From Serpula lacrymans var. lacrymans S7.9 (taxonomy: Eukaryota; Basidiomycota; Agaricomycetes; Boletales; Serpulaceae), in NCBI RefSeq assembly GCF_000218685.1, contig NW_006763294.1, forward strand, positions 1 to 64,000: DNA of 64,000 nt, read 5' to 3'. The notes below the pieces were generated by a model, which did not search any database, was not told the origin of the DNA, and saw only the letters and a list, made by a program, of their open reading frames with translations. Positions 11,394 to 23,745 of the stretch are shown one piece after another. The position numbers and the translations under genes were made by a program. How positions within the stretch are numbered: position 1 is the stretch's first letter; each line of letters starts with the position of its first letter.

Positions 11394-12542
11394 CTACTTC
11401 CTTTTCTTTCCTTTGCTATGGCCTCCACTTGAAGATTTCGCCCCATGATTAATATTAATTGCAGGGGCGCTGTCTGCAACACTACCCTGAGTCGCCCCAC
11501 CCCCCTTCCTTTTCCTATTTCCCTGCCCAAACGTCGACCTTTCGCTCTTCTTTAGCCACCTCTCTGGGTCAGGAGGAGGCGTCACACCCGGGACCACTCC
11601 CTTTGGAACACGCGACATCCTCACTTTCTTGATCTTTCTGATAGATTCGTCTTCGGGCTGACTTCCAACGTCCACTGCGGGTATAGCCAGTGCAGTCGCA
11701 GCAGACGTTGTCGCTTGTAAAGGCGGTGGCGATATCTCCAACGCAGCAGTAAGTGAAGCGGGCAATGCATCGAGTGCTTGCAGGAATCCTTTGTTTATGA
11801 AATCGAGGTGCTTCTGCGACGCATCAAGGTTAGTGAGGATGTCAGAATATTCTTCTGATTGCTGTGAAAGAACCGGTCAACGCGTTAAAATCGCAAGGAT
11901 AGGTCATCGGCGACCTACAGACTCTGCTGTTTCCAGAAGTTCACCATATAGATCGAGAGCAGTTTGATAGGAGCCCTGTCTGTAATTCTGAAAACATGCC
12001 CGTTCAGAAGGCGTATCGGAATATAGCTATGCAAGGGTCGTACCAACTGTGCTTCTAGATGCAAAACTCCCCGTTCTCCCGTCTTCGCCTTTTTGATATC
12101 ATCCAATACACTTGCTGCTTCAGGTTCGTGTTGAAGGCGATACATAGCATATGCACGCTCGAAGGCATACTTAGAATCACTATGGTCTGTATTGACCAGA
12201 GATAACGCAGTGCCATATTGCTCTGTCTGCAAGAGAAGGAACAATTTAGTTTGAGATGCGTCCTTATCTTCTGGCTCTAAACGAAGAACTGACAGCCAAA
12301 TCGTTAATGTGAGGCTGAAGCCAAAAATGAATCAACATACTTTTATCGCATGTTTTGATGGCATTAGAGAAATGACCCCCGTCTATTTGAGCACAAAGCG
12401 ATGTGAATAGGCGCTTCAGTCGTTCAGATAGTGAAATGGGCTGTTTTGCTGGTGGATTTGAAGTTGTTTTCTGCGCAGCAGCTGGCTTCGACCGATTACT
12501 AGTATTTGTAGAACCCGGTTTTAGCTTCGGACTTGGACCCAT
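11394..12542 (-). CDS. SRP72: signal recognition particle subunit SRP72, short form
   Basis: Cytosolic SRP subunit that binds 7SL RNA with SRP68. From ATG 12542 the N-terminal TPR part is recognisable: SLSERLKRLFTSLCAQIDG, then (after an intron starting near 12340) LRLEPEDKDASQTKLFLLLQ, KYAFERAYAMYRL and NYRQGSYQTALDLYGELLE. The C-terminal RNA-binding signature is also clear: SRVPKGVVPGVTPPPDPERW, then a lysine-rich tail ending GKKRK at TAG 11394-11396. The total is only about 345 residues against roughly 600 or more in typical SRP72. The N-terminal TPRs run directly (ILTNLDASQKHLDFINKG) into the low-complexity linker, so the middle TPRs seem absent. No frameshift is seen. It shares a 241-base divergent promoter with the pinin gene. 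Confidence 0.8.
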
Positions 12543-12783
12543 TTCGCTTTATATGTGTTAAATTTGCTAGGGAACTATGCAAACTCGTGCTCGTCGTTGG
12601 CGACGTTGCGACTTGCCACAGTGAATTCAAGGTTTTCGCCACTGCTTACATCAGCCACGGTTTCGTGGGCCGTTGCTCCACTGGCGAGATACTGTACTAA
12701 CAGTATACTCCTTGTCAGAGCTTTATAACTGTCTTCAAGCTTTTTGACTGACACTCTCATTTCTGAAACAACTTGTAGCAATA
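12543..12783. promoter_or_regulatory. divergent promoter region SRP72 / pinin homologue
   Basis: 241 bases separate the two start codons (12542 on minus, 12784 on plus), so both genes must be driven from here or from overlapping 5' regions. No specific element identified. Confidence 0.5.
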
Positions 12784-13903
12784 ATGTCAGAAGAGTAAGT
12801 GCTAACTGCTGTCTCATTTCTAACGTCGTATCTCACACTACCTTTCGTTCTGCAGGTCCTCTCAAAACGTTGACACCCAGGACACGAAGATGCAAGAACC
12901 TCCGACGGCCCCAGCAGCAATGGCGGTAGGAAACAAGAAACGACCACGAATAGACCTCAATGTTGATCGTGAACGAAAACGCGGTAAAAGCATGTTTGGT
13001 CTTGTACTCGGTACATTGAACAAGGCCAAGATTGAAGATAAGGAGAGAAATGCCAGCGATGCGGTCAGTTTGCTTCAGTTGTCCATCTCCTTTATCCGAA
13101 CTTGAAGCTAACCTTAAAGTTATACAGGCCAAAAAACGGCAATTGATAGAACAAAGATTACAATCTAAATTACGAAAAGAAACTGATTCTGTCAGACGCG
13201 CAGAAGAAGCTAAAAAGGACAAGACCTCGGCTAACAGGAAGGAAGAGGACCTGCAGCTCAAGGACTCCATTGTATGCTTTTATCTTTAATTTCCCAGCAT
13301 TTACTGACTGACATTCATAAGCACAAGCAACGCCGAACGCGACTTCCTCTACTGTCTAACTTTTTGCTTACATCCGATATTATACCAACTGATGACCTCT
13401 TGTCTTCTCCGTCTTCCACCAATCTTCTCTCCCCACCACCTCGCTCCCATCCTCCGCCTCTATACTACATCCCAGCCATGCTTACTCCTGCTCAAGAAGC
13501 TTTCCTAGCCCGGCGTAAAGCAGAGGTACGACTTTTCACAAGAGGTTTCGTTCCCACGTAATTGATATCCTTTCAGGTTAAAGAAGCAACAGAGAAAGAA
13601 TGGGAATCTTTCAAAGAAGAGCGTACCACAGGTATCACTGAAATAAGCCAGTTGCGGCAGCGCGTCGCCGAGGAAGAAGCTCGTAGGAAAAGCGAAAAAG
13701 ATAGCGGGAAGCAAGAAGAGCCTGACAAAGACGCCATGGCCGATGATAAATCTACCGAAGAGAAAAGCACTATTGATGCAGCCATGGAGGTCGACGATGG
13801 ATCAGACGTGGTATCAAAAGAGACAAAAGAGACTGTCGAGCCAGAGCGGAAAGATGACATCGCGCCAACCCAGGCTGATGATGAGGATGCAGTGGAGTAC
13901 TAG
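12784..13903 (+). CDS. pinin/SDK/MemA-domain protein (splicing-associated)
   Basis: Homologue of pinin, a nuclear protein attached to the splicing and exon-junction machinery. The first exon is tiny (ATGTCAGAAGA, then a GTAAGT donor). The next gives KKRPRIDLNVDRERKRGKSM and the family core RGKSMFGLVLGTLNKAKIED. Later exons give a coiled coil rich in K/R/E (KKRQLIEQRLQSKLRKETDS), the segment PAMLTPAQEAFLARRKAEV, KEWESFKEERTTGI, and an acidic tail ending DDEDAVEY with TAG 13901-13903. Five exons with GT..AG sites, no lesion. The core motif makes the family clear; its precise role in this fungus is inferred. Confidence 0.82.
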
Positions 13904-14513
13904 GTTTTTGCCCAAGGTAGTATTATCATTTTTTTTTTTTGCTTTTGCTTTCATTTAATGTTCTTTGTGCTTTATGACTATCTTGCGACATACTGATATG
14001 AGTAGGATGGTCTTTGATTCTTTTTCCCTTGTGCTGTACGTAGGTTTTTCATTCCCAACGGGTTTGCGTTCTTGAGGCCCCATATATACGTCTGGTTAAT
14101 CAAGTGATTAATCCTCGATGTATGATATGCCTGATCTACCCCGAAAAAAATTAACATTTAGGACGTGCATAAAGGCAACAGACCTCTAGGTTAAACAAAA
14201 GAAATTTCGAATGTTTGGTATAGTAAATAAGAACGAAAACGCGTTACCCACCCCAGTATCCTAGGTGCAAACGGACACTAGATTCCATGCATTATAGATG
14301 GTGAATGGAATGGCTTCACGATTTACTGATGATATTATGTGCAGATGAGGGTGAGGAAATTCTAAACCAGAGACGATTTATCTCTGCAACAGAGAATGTC
14401 TCGACCGATGTGATCCCCCCGTCTGACGATTAACTTATTTAAGTATCCGATGAAAAAAGAAAATCACAACTTAAAATAATAAGTCGTGGATATGTGTCAG
14501 CCTGAGGGGCATA
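13904..14513. other. intergenic region
   Basis: 3' flank of the pinin homologue with a T-rich tract (13930-13940). No gene seen. Confidence 0.5.
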
Positions 14514-16368
14514 TTAACTAGCCACCTTGTTGAGCGACTCACTAACTTTATTACCGGTGGTGAGCCCATCGACGAAAAGTACATTGTGATAGGTTGCAAA
14601 CTGCTGGCATATTGGGCATGGGGCGCCAATACGGACCACAGATCCAGTAAATAACAGATCTGAGAGCTCGGTGATAGCTTCTTCTAGTCCTTTTCCGCAT
14701 CCTCGGTTTGCCAGACTCTTGTGTGACGAATATAACGCCATCATCTCAGCAGGATCACTGTCAGTTCGGGATAGAATATGGTGGCCGCTTCTTGGATTCA
14801 CCGGTGCTAAAACGACGTCAGAACTACAAAACATCGGTTCAGAAGAGTCTAGCTGATAGGACGATCGCGTGGGTACAAACCTTCGTTGAACCTCGTGCAA
14901 CATCTTCCATATTGTTTCGGAGCTCGTTACTCTCCGAAAGCTCCAAACAAACATCAAGACAACGTAGCACTCCGCCTCTCCAGTACAGGTACTTCAATAA
15001 TTGCCTAATGCGAGAGATTGAAGATCAGTTATATATATGACCGTCGCATCAGCCGTAGAACAAGCCAAACCATTGGTAAGATATCCCACCACTCACGTCG
15101 CCACAATTGGCGATGAATCAGGCAAAGGGAATTCTGAACCTCGTAATCATTGATGTTATGCTGCGCAACCACCGCCCGTGTAACATACGTTAAAGGGGTG
15201 AGAATGAGTAGAACAACGGTCTGAGGTTAATAGCAAGGACACCATCGTGATATTGGCGGCCGTCTGGCCAGTGCCACAGGTAGCATTGCAGAGTTAGACA
15301 TGCATGATGAAGATGCAATCGCGAAGCCTAGAGTAAGGAGGAAGAAGCAGGACACAGTGCTAGACAGTAAATAAAAATATACTGACCAATGGGGGGAACA
15401 TATGGTGATTGCTATACACTTGGAGTCGTCGAACATAACGACTAGTAAAACGATTTCCATTTCAAGCTCAAAAGTCGACGCGGGACACCATCGGTCAGAT
15501 AAGCCTAGACTTTCGCACCGCAAATTAGAATTTCTGGCGCCTGTATACCGTGGGCGCTACCCTCGTAAATTTTGAGAGACGATACTGACAATTCAGGATG
15601 ACAGTGAAATGAGTTCGGACTTGATAATTTAGTACAATACCTGAGAACGACGCGTCAACCCTTACTAGAATTCGTTGAAATAACTTCATTCAGAGGCGAG
15701 GGACCATGCCATCAAAAGATCTATATCGTTGGCGGTAATACTGGACATGGAAGTATTAGTACACTCCAGCGTAGTGATTGTGACCCCAAAAGAATAGTCT
15801 GGCCACGCAACGTGTGCGGTTGGTTCAATTGATCCCCAAGTTGGGCGTTAACACTATAGTCACCCGCAAAGTTGTTCCTCCGATGCTCACCTTTGTCAGT
15901 GCTATGGGAATGGTTAGACCTATAGCCGGACGCAGACGGTCGCCCAAGGCTGAACAAGGCCCACGGTATGCGATACATGCGGTTAACCATTCGGCCAACC
16001 TCCTGGGTAGTGACAGCAAAAAAAAAATGAGTCAGCAGGTATGTAATGATTTCAACTTCCAAAAACGACGCGAGCACAATAAACGTGTGACTTACCGACA
16101 AGGCTGTCATGCAAATAGTCGGAAGTGCAACGTATAATTTATAATAATACAACGGCGGGATGTCTATGACCTGATGCTGTGTGAGTTTCCCGTCGTAGAA
16201 ATCTGCAAAATACCTTGCGAACCTTCGCGGTCTTCTGATTGGCGGACAAGCCCGCGGATGTAGTTTGCCTGCCAGTCATCTACTCTTATGACTACATGCT
16301 TTGGCCCAAAAATCGTTGGCAACGAGAAACGAGAGCGAACATGAAAAAACCAATCAGACTTTGATTGC
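14514..16368 (-). CDS. unrecognised multi-exon gene, boundaries uncertain
   Basis: I do not recognise the family. Several minus-strand frames with plausible splice sites suggest a gene. One reads VVIRVDDWQANYIRGLVRQ (near 16290), splicing at about 16205-16160 to IDIPPLYYYKLYVALPTIC, a possible membrane segment, with a GTAAGT donor near 16098. A separate block near 15480-15280 is hydrophobic. At the 3' end HEVQR (14901) can splice over 57 bases to SDVVLAPVNPRSGHHILSR and APCPICQQFATYHNVLF, ending at 14514. The blocks may belong to one gene, two genes, or a decayed gene. No continuous model could be assembled. Confidence 0.3.
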
Positions 16369-16788
16369 AATCTAGAAAATAGTGCATGTGGTACAAACCA
16401 ATCCGTACGAGAGTGCTAGATCATCAAAACGCGAAAGCATCATGCACCAAACAAAGGGAAAAGAAGAAAAGGGTGCTTTTTCTAGCGTCGCAAGGAGTGA
16501 GCCTAGTATGAAGCACGGTAATTGAAAAAAATTAAGTGTCCTACTATTGGTCCATCAAATCTTTCAAAACAAAGGAAAAATAAAAGGGTGATATAATCTC
16601 GTTAACGTTTTACCATCGCGTATACCGTCTTTACCTTCATAATACCAATGGGGGGGTAGTGCATAAATGTCCGAGCCGATAAATAGTATCTTGAAATGAA
16701 ATCACGTCGAAGAATTAGTCTGCTTCTATTGGAACTTCTAGAATATACAGGTGACTTCGTCCTGCAATTACATCAGTAGACGTTGATA
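16369..16788. other. intergenic region
   Basis: AT-rich 3' flank of the GH5 gene. No gene seen. Confidence 0.5.
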
Positions 16789-19700
16789 TCACCGGAGGGC
16801 TGGTGTTGACGTTGGTGCAGGAGTTATGACGGGAGCGGCAACTCCAGTAGCGGGACATAGTGCCGTGGGCATCGCAGCGCTGACGGCACTCCACGCATTC
16901 GGATATGTGCAGCCCTGAACCTCGGTAGGACCAGCACCCGTGTCTGCACTATCATGCCAGCCATTGCCAACGCTCACGGAGGGCGTCGGTTTCGGGGAGA
17001 AAGTCAGTGGAGGGAGAGTCACAACAGTCCCTGTGGAAGTGTATGTGGGCAAAAGAGACATGACTGCTCCACTGGTAAGGCCTGAAAGGGTAGATGGTGG
17101 GTATTGACCATAGGAAGATATGCTAGCGGGGTCAATCGTTCCGGCACCGGCACCACCTGTTTGGTAAGGTGAATAGGTTCCATCAAACTGGTTTTCGGAG
17201 ACACCCAGTGCTGCACAAGAGCCAACAGCATCGCGGGGATTTGCCGGCATCCACCCTTGTTCTAGCCCTAGTTGGTACGACCACAAAGGCGACTGAACGC
17301 TGTTGGTAGTCGAGGAATTCCCGATCTACAGAAAACACGCAGATGAGCAAATGAGATGGCCTAATTGCATGACAGTCTTACCTTCCATGTCCAGAAAAAA
17401 TAATTTTGTAATGCGTCCATACTTGCCAATGTGAATTCCTGCAAGCCAGCCTTCATAGTATCGTTGAACTGGGACGCATCCATGAACTGTGTACACGAGC
17501 CTGTATAACTAGCTGTGTTTCCCACGCCAGTAAGGTAGAGGCCACAGTCGTTGAACCCATTGCTAAACTCTCCCGCGAACGTCACCCCAAAGGCAGTCTG
17601 GCTGTACACATAATTGTTAAGTACGTGATAAACATGGTTACGTGACAGCTAACGCACCTAGTATTCATTCCCGGGCCCCACGCATTGCATGCTTGCTTAG
17701 GCCAGATGCCGCCAGCGTTGATACCAGTCCCAGTGGCAATTGGCTGAGTGTTAGCTTGACCATCAAAAGCAAAGTACGGGTGTGTATCAAGCATGATGCG
17801 GTCTGAGCCGCTGAGGAACCCCGCCCAGTTCGATACACCCAAGAAGCCATCATGGATAGCAATATATGGACCATTACCGGCCCCTTCGCCGGTGATGTTC
17901 CGAATCATATCATACGCTTCTAGATAGCTAGAATATCAAAGCAAGAAACTATCAGGGCACTATCACAGCGAAGATTATGACACATAACACATACAAAGTC
18001 GTAATTTCGTCCTTGCCAATAGTAGACACAAGCGCCTCGTTGACAATGCTGAATATTGGCACGACGTTTTGCCACTCAGGCTGGGAGATGAATTCCGTGA
18101 TGATCCTGATATAGTTTAGCGCACGCTCTGCATTCGCGAGCCCCATAACACCATTTAGAAAATTGACTGAGCCAAGTTTACCAGAGTGATTATATCCTAT
18201 GAACAATGTGTCATTACCACTTTATCTTTATCACCGCAGACAGATGCGCAGAGGACAAGTCAGATGCACAGTGGCAGACTAGTACGTACCGTTTTGAGAG
18301 CCAGGGATTGTATGCAAGTCTAGATTGACCCTGAGACCGTATTTACGTGCCCATTGGAGAACACGAAGTATGTATCTGGGTTAGGAAAAAGAAGGACAAT
18401 AAGACCACGGGTCGGTACCAGCTCGCATCAAAACGTGGTAGACGCACGGCCAACAGACTTTCTCAAGGAATGGCTCGAAATCCCATTTATCAATGGCCCA
18501 GAAAGGAATGGGTAGACGAATCCAATTCAATCCTGCACCAGCTATTTGCGCAATGTCTTGTTCAGTCTGCGAAAGGCAGATGAAAATGTAAGGTTCAATA
18601 GAAAATCCAAACTGATGTTGTGCAAACTCACGATGAACGTGTTATAATGGTCTTCTAGCTGATTCAACCCGCCACCAGCGGTATCTGCAGCCATGAGTGT
18701 GCTGAGGGTCCATTCATCTACCGCACCAGGGTACTTCTGAAAGAGTGCGGGTGCAATAAACGGTTCTAGAACGAAAAGCCCACCAAGATTGACCCTAAAA
18801 AGCGTGATAGAGCATTCCATGGAATGCCAGATAATGAGCCTACCCGTTGATCCTATCCACTCCCCATATCCAGGTCGAGTTCAGGGCAGGTGTCCAAGAA
18901 TTGGGTCGGGCACCGTTATTGAAAGGATCGTTGGAATTATACACCCCTACAAAGGTGTAATATCAGCCAGAGAAATTGACACGCTATTATTGGCGGGCGA
19001 ATGTTATAAACTAGCCACGACTGATGGTCTAATGATAGAGGAACCAATATCTTGTTGGTATCGTAAAAAGTATACCCGTCAGGAGATGTGCTGATAGAAA
19101 TAACCATGTACAAAGGTCTCATAATGAACTGAAACATCCAGCTATACACCTTCACACGCACGCCTCACCCGTGCTCACTATGCAACGTATGCAACTACAT
19201 AGGCGATTCGACCTAGATGAACCACTCGAACCCATAAAGTGAACAGGTGCGACAAGTTGCAGCTCCAGAACGAAAGAAAAAGAAAGAAATAACTGAAACG
19301 AAAGTACAAATATATGCTCACAATATCCACCAAAAGGATTTATATATGTGAAGCTTGAGCCATCACTGGTCACAACGAGAGAGCCATTACCACCAGTCGT
19401 GGCACCAGTAGGTGATTCGGGGTTTCCAGGGCTGCCTCCGCCTCCTGACGAATACGCTTGTTTGTTCTGACGTGGCTTGACTACGGTGAAATAGACAGGC
19501 AAGACGACAGCTAGGACAACGATAGCGAGCGCGACCAAACTTGCGAGCCAAAATAGAGGCCGTTTGAAGATGGAACGTTTTGGGAAACCAGCATGCTGTC
19601 TTTCTGCATATGCACGCCGTTCTTCCTGTTTTTCTGCTTCGGGTAATAGCGCTGTCGAATTTCCAGGTGAGTGGCCATATGATTCGTGAGGCGTTGACAA

Positions 19701-19826
19701 CTCAGAGACGGGGTCTGACGCTAGATAAGACGCCCTGGGCGGTTCGAGGTGTCCATGTTCTTGTAAAGGAGTGTTTGGGGCTGTAATGAAAGGGTCTGCA
19801 ACACTGTCTGGCCTTGAAGACGACAT
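16789..19826 (-). CDS. glucan 1,3-beta-glucosidase, GH5 family, type II membrane anchored
   Basis: Exo-beta-1,3-glucanase of the ExgD type, acting on cell-wall beta-1,3-glucan at the plasma membrane. ATG 19826 begins a cytoplasmic Ser/Pro-rich region of about 100 residues, followed by one membrane anchor (PLFWLASLVALAIVVLAVVL) and a Gly/Ser linker. The catalytic domain shows INGVNLGGLFVLEPFIAPAL, a proton-donor region (IFSIVNEALVSTIG), IMLDTHPYFAFDGQ and the nucleophile region TFAGEFSNGFNDCGLYLTG. The C-terminal half carries ASMDALQNYFFWTWK, QLGLEQGWMPANPRDAVGSC and a Ser/Thr/Pro-rich tail ending at TGA 16789-16791. About ten introns, frame intact. The cytoplasmic tail plus anchor is characteristic of this subgroup. 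Confidence 0.88.
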
Positions 19827-21717
19827 CGCTCTCGATGTAGAAAAGGAGAAGGAAAGAGAGGTTGGAAAAAGGGTTGGAACTGGTTCAGAAGTTCATAGTC
19901 ACCGTATGGGTCCCGATTTACCAAACAGTTTGTGCTATGAGCCAGCCCCACAGCGGCGTCATCTGGCCTCCCATGACAAATGCCACGTGAGCTCTTGCAG
20001 CGACGTAAATACCCTGGAACGCTGGAACAACCAAATCACAAAAGTTAACCTTTGATATCATAGGGAGAACAATGTTCTCGTCGTTGTCAAAAAATTTCAT
20101 TGTAGAATGATGATGGGGTCACAGTTGAGCGAGTCGCTCACAGAACACATCCGGACGCAGCATTATTTGTGTTCAAACTAATCTGCTAGTTATAGCGCGC
20201 ATAGATATAATTACTTGCTGCCGGCCATCCGTGGTGCGAAGAGTATTTTTGGGCACTGCACAACACAAGGTCACAGCACTGCTGCAATGATCACTTGATT
20301 GTCCGATATCGATATCCGCGAATGAGATTAACGCTTTCTCCAGTGACAAAATTTTGAGTTGGCAACGACGAAGATGGACAGTGTTGACGGATAAAAGCGG
20401 TGTGCTTGAAAGGCGGAACTGCATCTGTGGAAAAGTGCCACGCCAAAACTGCTATTAGAGCTCTGAGCAGCTTTTTGCACTCGGCTAACATCGGACTTGA
20501 CTGCAGATGTGCACCTGTATCACCTGCCCCAAGATTCCATTTTGCGATCCAAGTTGCACTGCAATACAGTTAGTGTTCTGGTCGATCGGACAGCATGTCC
20601 ACTTTGTGATCGGGACACTAAGTCTTTTGTGGGCGCAAACAACAATCATACACATCATTGACATGTCAGAAATTCCTTAGAGGATTATAGTCGTAAATAA
20701 GTTGCTGTCTCGAGTGGCGCATCAAGAAGGCTGCTGCGACGAAGAGCGGAGCATGTGGTCTCGTTATGATGATTGTTCTGAAGTGAGACTAACTAAAGTG
20801 ACCAAGAAGACACGCACAAGGGACCAGAGGAAGAGAGCAGTTACCAGCGCTTTCGTTCAAGTTAGTAATTGAATTCGGACTCCAATCGAGAAGAGAATAT
20901 ACCTAGTATGAGAGTCCAATTGCGCAATTGACCACCGGTTTATCGGTGAACGTTGACGCGATGACGGTTAACGTACTGACCTGTGTAATAGGCAATACCA
21001 GCTCAGACTAACGAGAGATGGCAGTCCAGGTGGGTCCACCCAGTGTTCACGGCCAATCGGGGTCATTTACCGGAATTGTCGCGCTTGTACAGCGCTAACC
21101 GGAAGAATACGATTTGCTGCACACACAGAGCACATGCGACAACGTGCCGATCAGAAATATCAGGGGCGAAATAGGAGCCTGAAAAGTAGTAGATGGTACT
21201 TGGTAAATGGGATTATGCGAACGGGCTTGTCTGAACGACAGGATGGCGGCGGGTTAGGAGTTGATAGATGTCAAGAAGAGTGGATAAGTAAAGCGCTGCC
21301 CAAAATGGTTTTTCGGGACGGCATCTATAGGATAGAACGAGAGTACATATGAGCCAGGTAGGCGCCTGAAAGCGAGTTTAACCGCGGGATGGAGTGCTGG
21401 GAACACAAAGTACAAAAAAATACAAAGTAAATCTGGCAAATCAGGACGATCCACGCTGACGACACACAGCCTGAGGACGGACGTAGAGTACACCCGTTGT
21501 TGACGAGGGCGGCAAGGAACGCACAAAGGCTGTTTGTTTATGGCACTGGGGAACTGTTAAGACTTCTCAGAAGGCAACTTGGAGGGGCGGTGACGAGAGG
21601 ATGCCGACTTGATACTGGACGGCTCATTGCCATATATGGTGCATTACCTAAGCACTGCTTCATGTTCACTCCGTACGGACGCTTTCCTCTTGACGGGGAC
21701 GTGAATCTACGTGAACG
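19827..21717. other. long gene-free stretch
   Basis: About 1.9 kb between the GH5 start and the assembly gap. No motif-bearing frame on either strand. It probably holds the GH5 promoter and the 5' region, or first exons, of the TEA-domain gene, whose N-terminus is missing in the gap. Confidence 0.45.
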
Positions 21718-21817
21718 NNNNNNNNNNNNNNNNNNNNNNNNNNNNNNNNNNNNNNNNNNNNNNNNNNNNNNNNNNNNNNNNNNNNNNNNNNNNNNNNNNN
21801 NNNNNNNNNNNNNNNNN
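21718..21817. other. assembly gap of 100 N
   Basis: Exactly 100 Ns, the usual placeholder for a gap of unknown length. It removes the first half of the TEA domain, so the true distance here may differ. Confidence 0.95.
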
Positions 21818-23217
21818 AAGAATACGAACCAGACGACTCGAGGGAGACGAGAATCCTCGGTCGCTTCCCAATGCGCAACCGCTTCATCTCCGATTACATA
21901 TATCGTACCACTGGCAAGTATCGCACTGCCAAGCAGGTCGGCAGCCGTCTCCAGCAGCTCAGAGACACATCTGAGGGCAGAGAGCGTGAGTATCTCTCAT
22001 CTGCTGCCGTTTCGCCCACCGCCCCGATGACATGCCTTTTCCAACATTATTAATATGTTTTGGTTTATTTTGTAGTTATGGATTCCCTCACGTCCTGTTA
22101 TCATCGCCCTCGAAACGAGGCAGGCCACTCGTCCTTTATTTTCACACCTCATCCTTGGGCCACCACCTCCAGTGTTTCTCTTCCTCGCCCACCCTCAGAC
22201 CTTTGGGCCAGCGATAGCTCCTCGTCCACCTGCAGTTCTCCCATCTCTCCTTCAACTGACTATACTCCCGTCATGCCATCACAACCCGAAAAATCACACA
22301 TGCCTCGGACCGTCATTCCTATCGATGTCTTGCCTGAATTTATACCATGGTCGGCGAGCTCCTTCCAGTCATCAGCCAACGATACTTATCCGTCATTCTC
22401 TATGACCGGTGGCGACGGCAATCTTCTTCTATCGGGATCCCCCCGGCCGATGCGCAATATCGATCCAACTGTAACTTTTGTATCACCATCTCCGATCACC
22501 GCCAAGTCTTCTTACATTGTGCTCTTCGATGGTGCACCTGTCCACTCTGAAGACACGCGAATGCAAGTCGTCGACCTAGCCAATACTGCTGGTAGACCTG
22601 ATGGTTCGCTGTTGTACAGCACGACTCTGGTTCCTAATTATTGGGATACACTGTGTCAAGCATCTGGTAGGATTAAATATCGTACAGATGTCTTGATTAT
22701 CTGTTAACATCATGTGATAGATCCTACACAATACACCATCCTTCAAGACGTCTTTCGTATCGATACGTCCTCACCAGAGTCCCTGCGACGTTCACGTCCC
22801 GTCTTGATGTTCTCTGCACTCTATAAATTCCAGTATCCTACTCCCCCAGTTTCTTCGCCTTCATCGACCATTACCCCCAAAATGGACTCACCAACGTCTG
22901 AATCCAGGGAGAACAAACCCATATCAGACTATGTTTACCCGTTCAGCCCACTTCCTTTTTCGCACTTTTCTCTGGCGCAGGGCACTGGAGATCACAAGTC
23001 CACATTACCTTACAATCATCCACAAACGCAACCGGATGCTTCTGTTATGCTCGATGTTAATTTCGACGACATCGACTTTAATGAATATACTATAAATATT
23101 CAAGATTCCCCTGACAGTATATCTGCTGACGTATTAGAGCAGCCATCCTATTGTTTTCCTACGAATCTTTCTAACTATGTGCGTAAATTTACTTATCTTG
23201 CAGAGAATGCAAGCTGA
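21818..23217 (+). CDS. TEA/ATTS-domain transcription factor, N-terminus lost in gap
   Basis: Nuclear DNA-binding regulator of the TEC1/AbaA/TEF-1 family, which controls development and hyphal or spore differentiation in fungi. Directly after the gap the frame reads EYEPDDSRETRILGRFPMRN and then the TEA recognition-helix block TTGKYRTAKQVGSRLQQLRD, which is diagnostic. An intron (about 21988-22075) leads to a long Ser/Pro-rich exon (MDSLTSCYHRPRNEAGHSS onward) and a second intron (about 22667-22721). The last exon has DVFRIDTSSPESLRRSRPV and an acidic segment (DVNFDDIDFNEYTINIQD), ending at TGA 23215-23217. Introns removed, the frame is open throughout. The start codon and helix 1 of the TEA domain are not in this assembly. 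Confidence 0.85.
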
Positions 23218-23745
23218 CACATGGCTTCTGCAGGTCCTGTAATACCTGAATAGTAATACCTGTAATTGAATTACTCATTGAATCCGAAACTGTCGAAGCA
23301 AGCCCGTTGTATCTTTCTTCCGCTGGATTCATTATGTGGTTCTGGCGCCGATATTGACAGCAGTGGGAAATCAAGTGAGGGATAGAGAGGCCGTTGCGCA
23401 AGATGTACGGCGATCAATAAAATTCTTCGGTACAAAGCAGTGTCAAAGTTTGCAAACGTGGTCAAGCATAAGGCTGCGGTGCTTTGACGCTCAGGCACTT
23501 TAAAAACCTTTGCCATTCATCGATCGACTGATCATTCCTTTTTTGGAATCAATAAATTGTTATACAGGAGTGTCTACTACAGATACGGACTCAAGCGCTA
23601 CACTGATACGCCATTCTCACATCGCGAATTGCGATCAAATAAACTTTGAGCTCCAGAGCGCCTCACCCTGTCTGGCCTGGTCGCTTCCAGTCCCGTGTAT
23701 TTTAGTGTTTACTGAGTGGTTCGAAGGACAGCCATGGGTAAGTGT
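23218..23745. other. intergenic region
   Basis: No recognised gene. Further exons of the 23746-24309 gene may lie here, since its last frame has a GTAAGC donor near 23763. Confidence 0.4.

Noticed and set aside
15813..16020. Possible 7TM or DUF6533-type receptor in the 14.5-16.4 kb region
   Set aside because: Hydrophobic blocks could not be assembled into seven segments in one frame.
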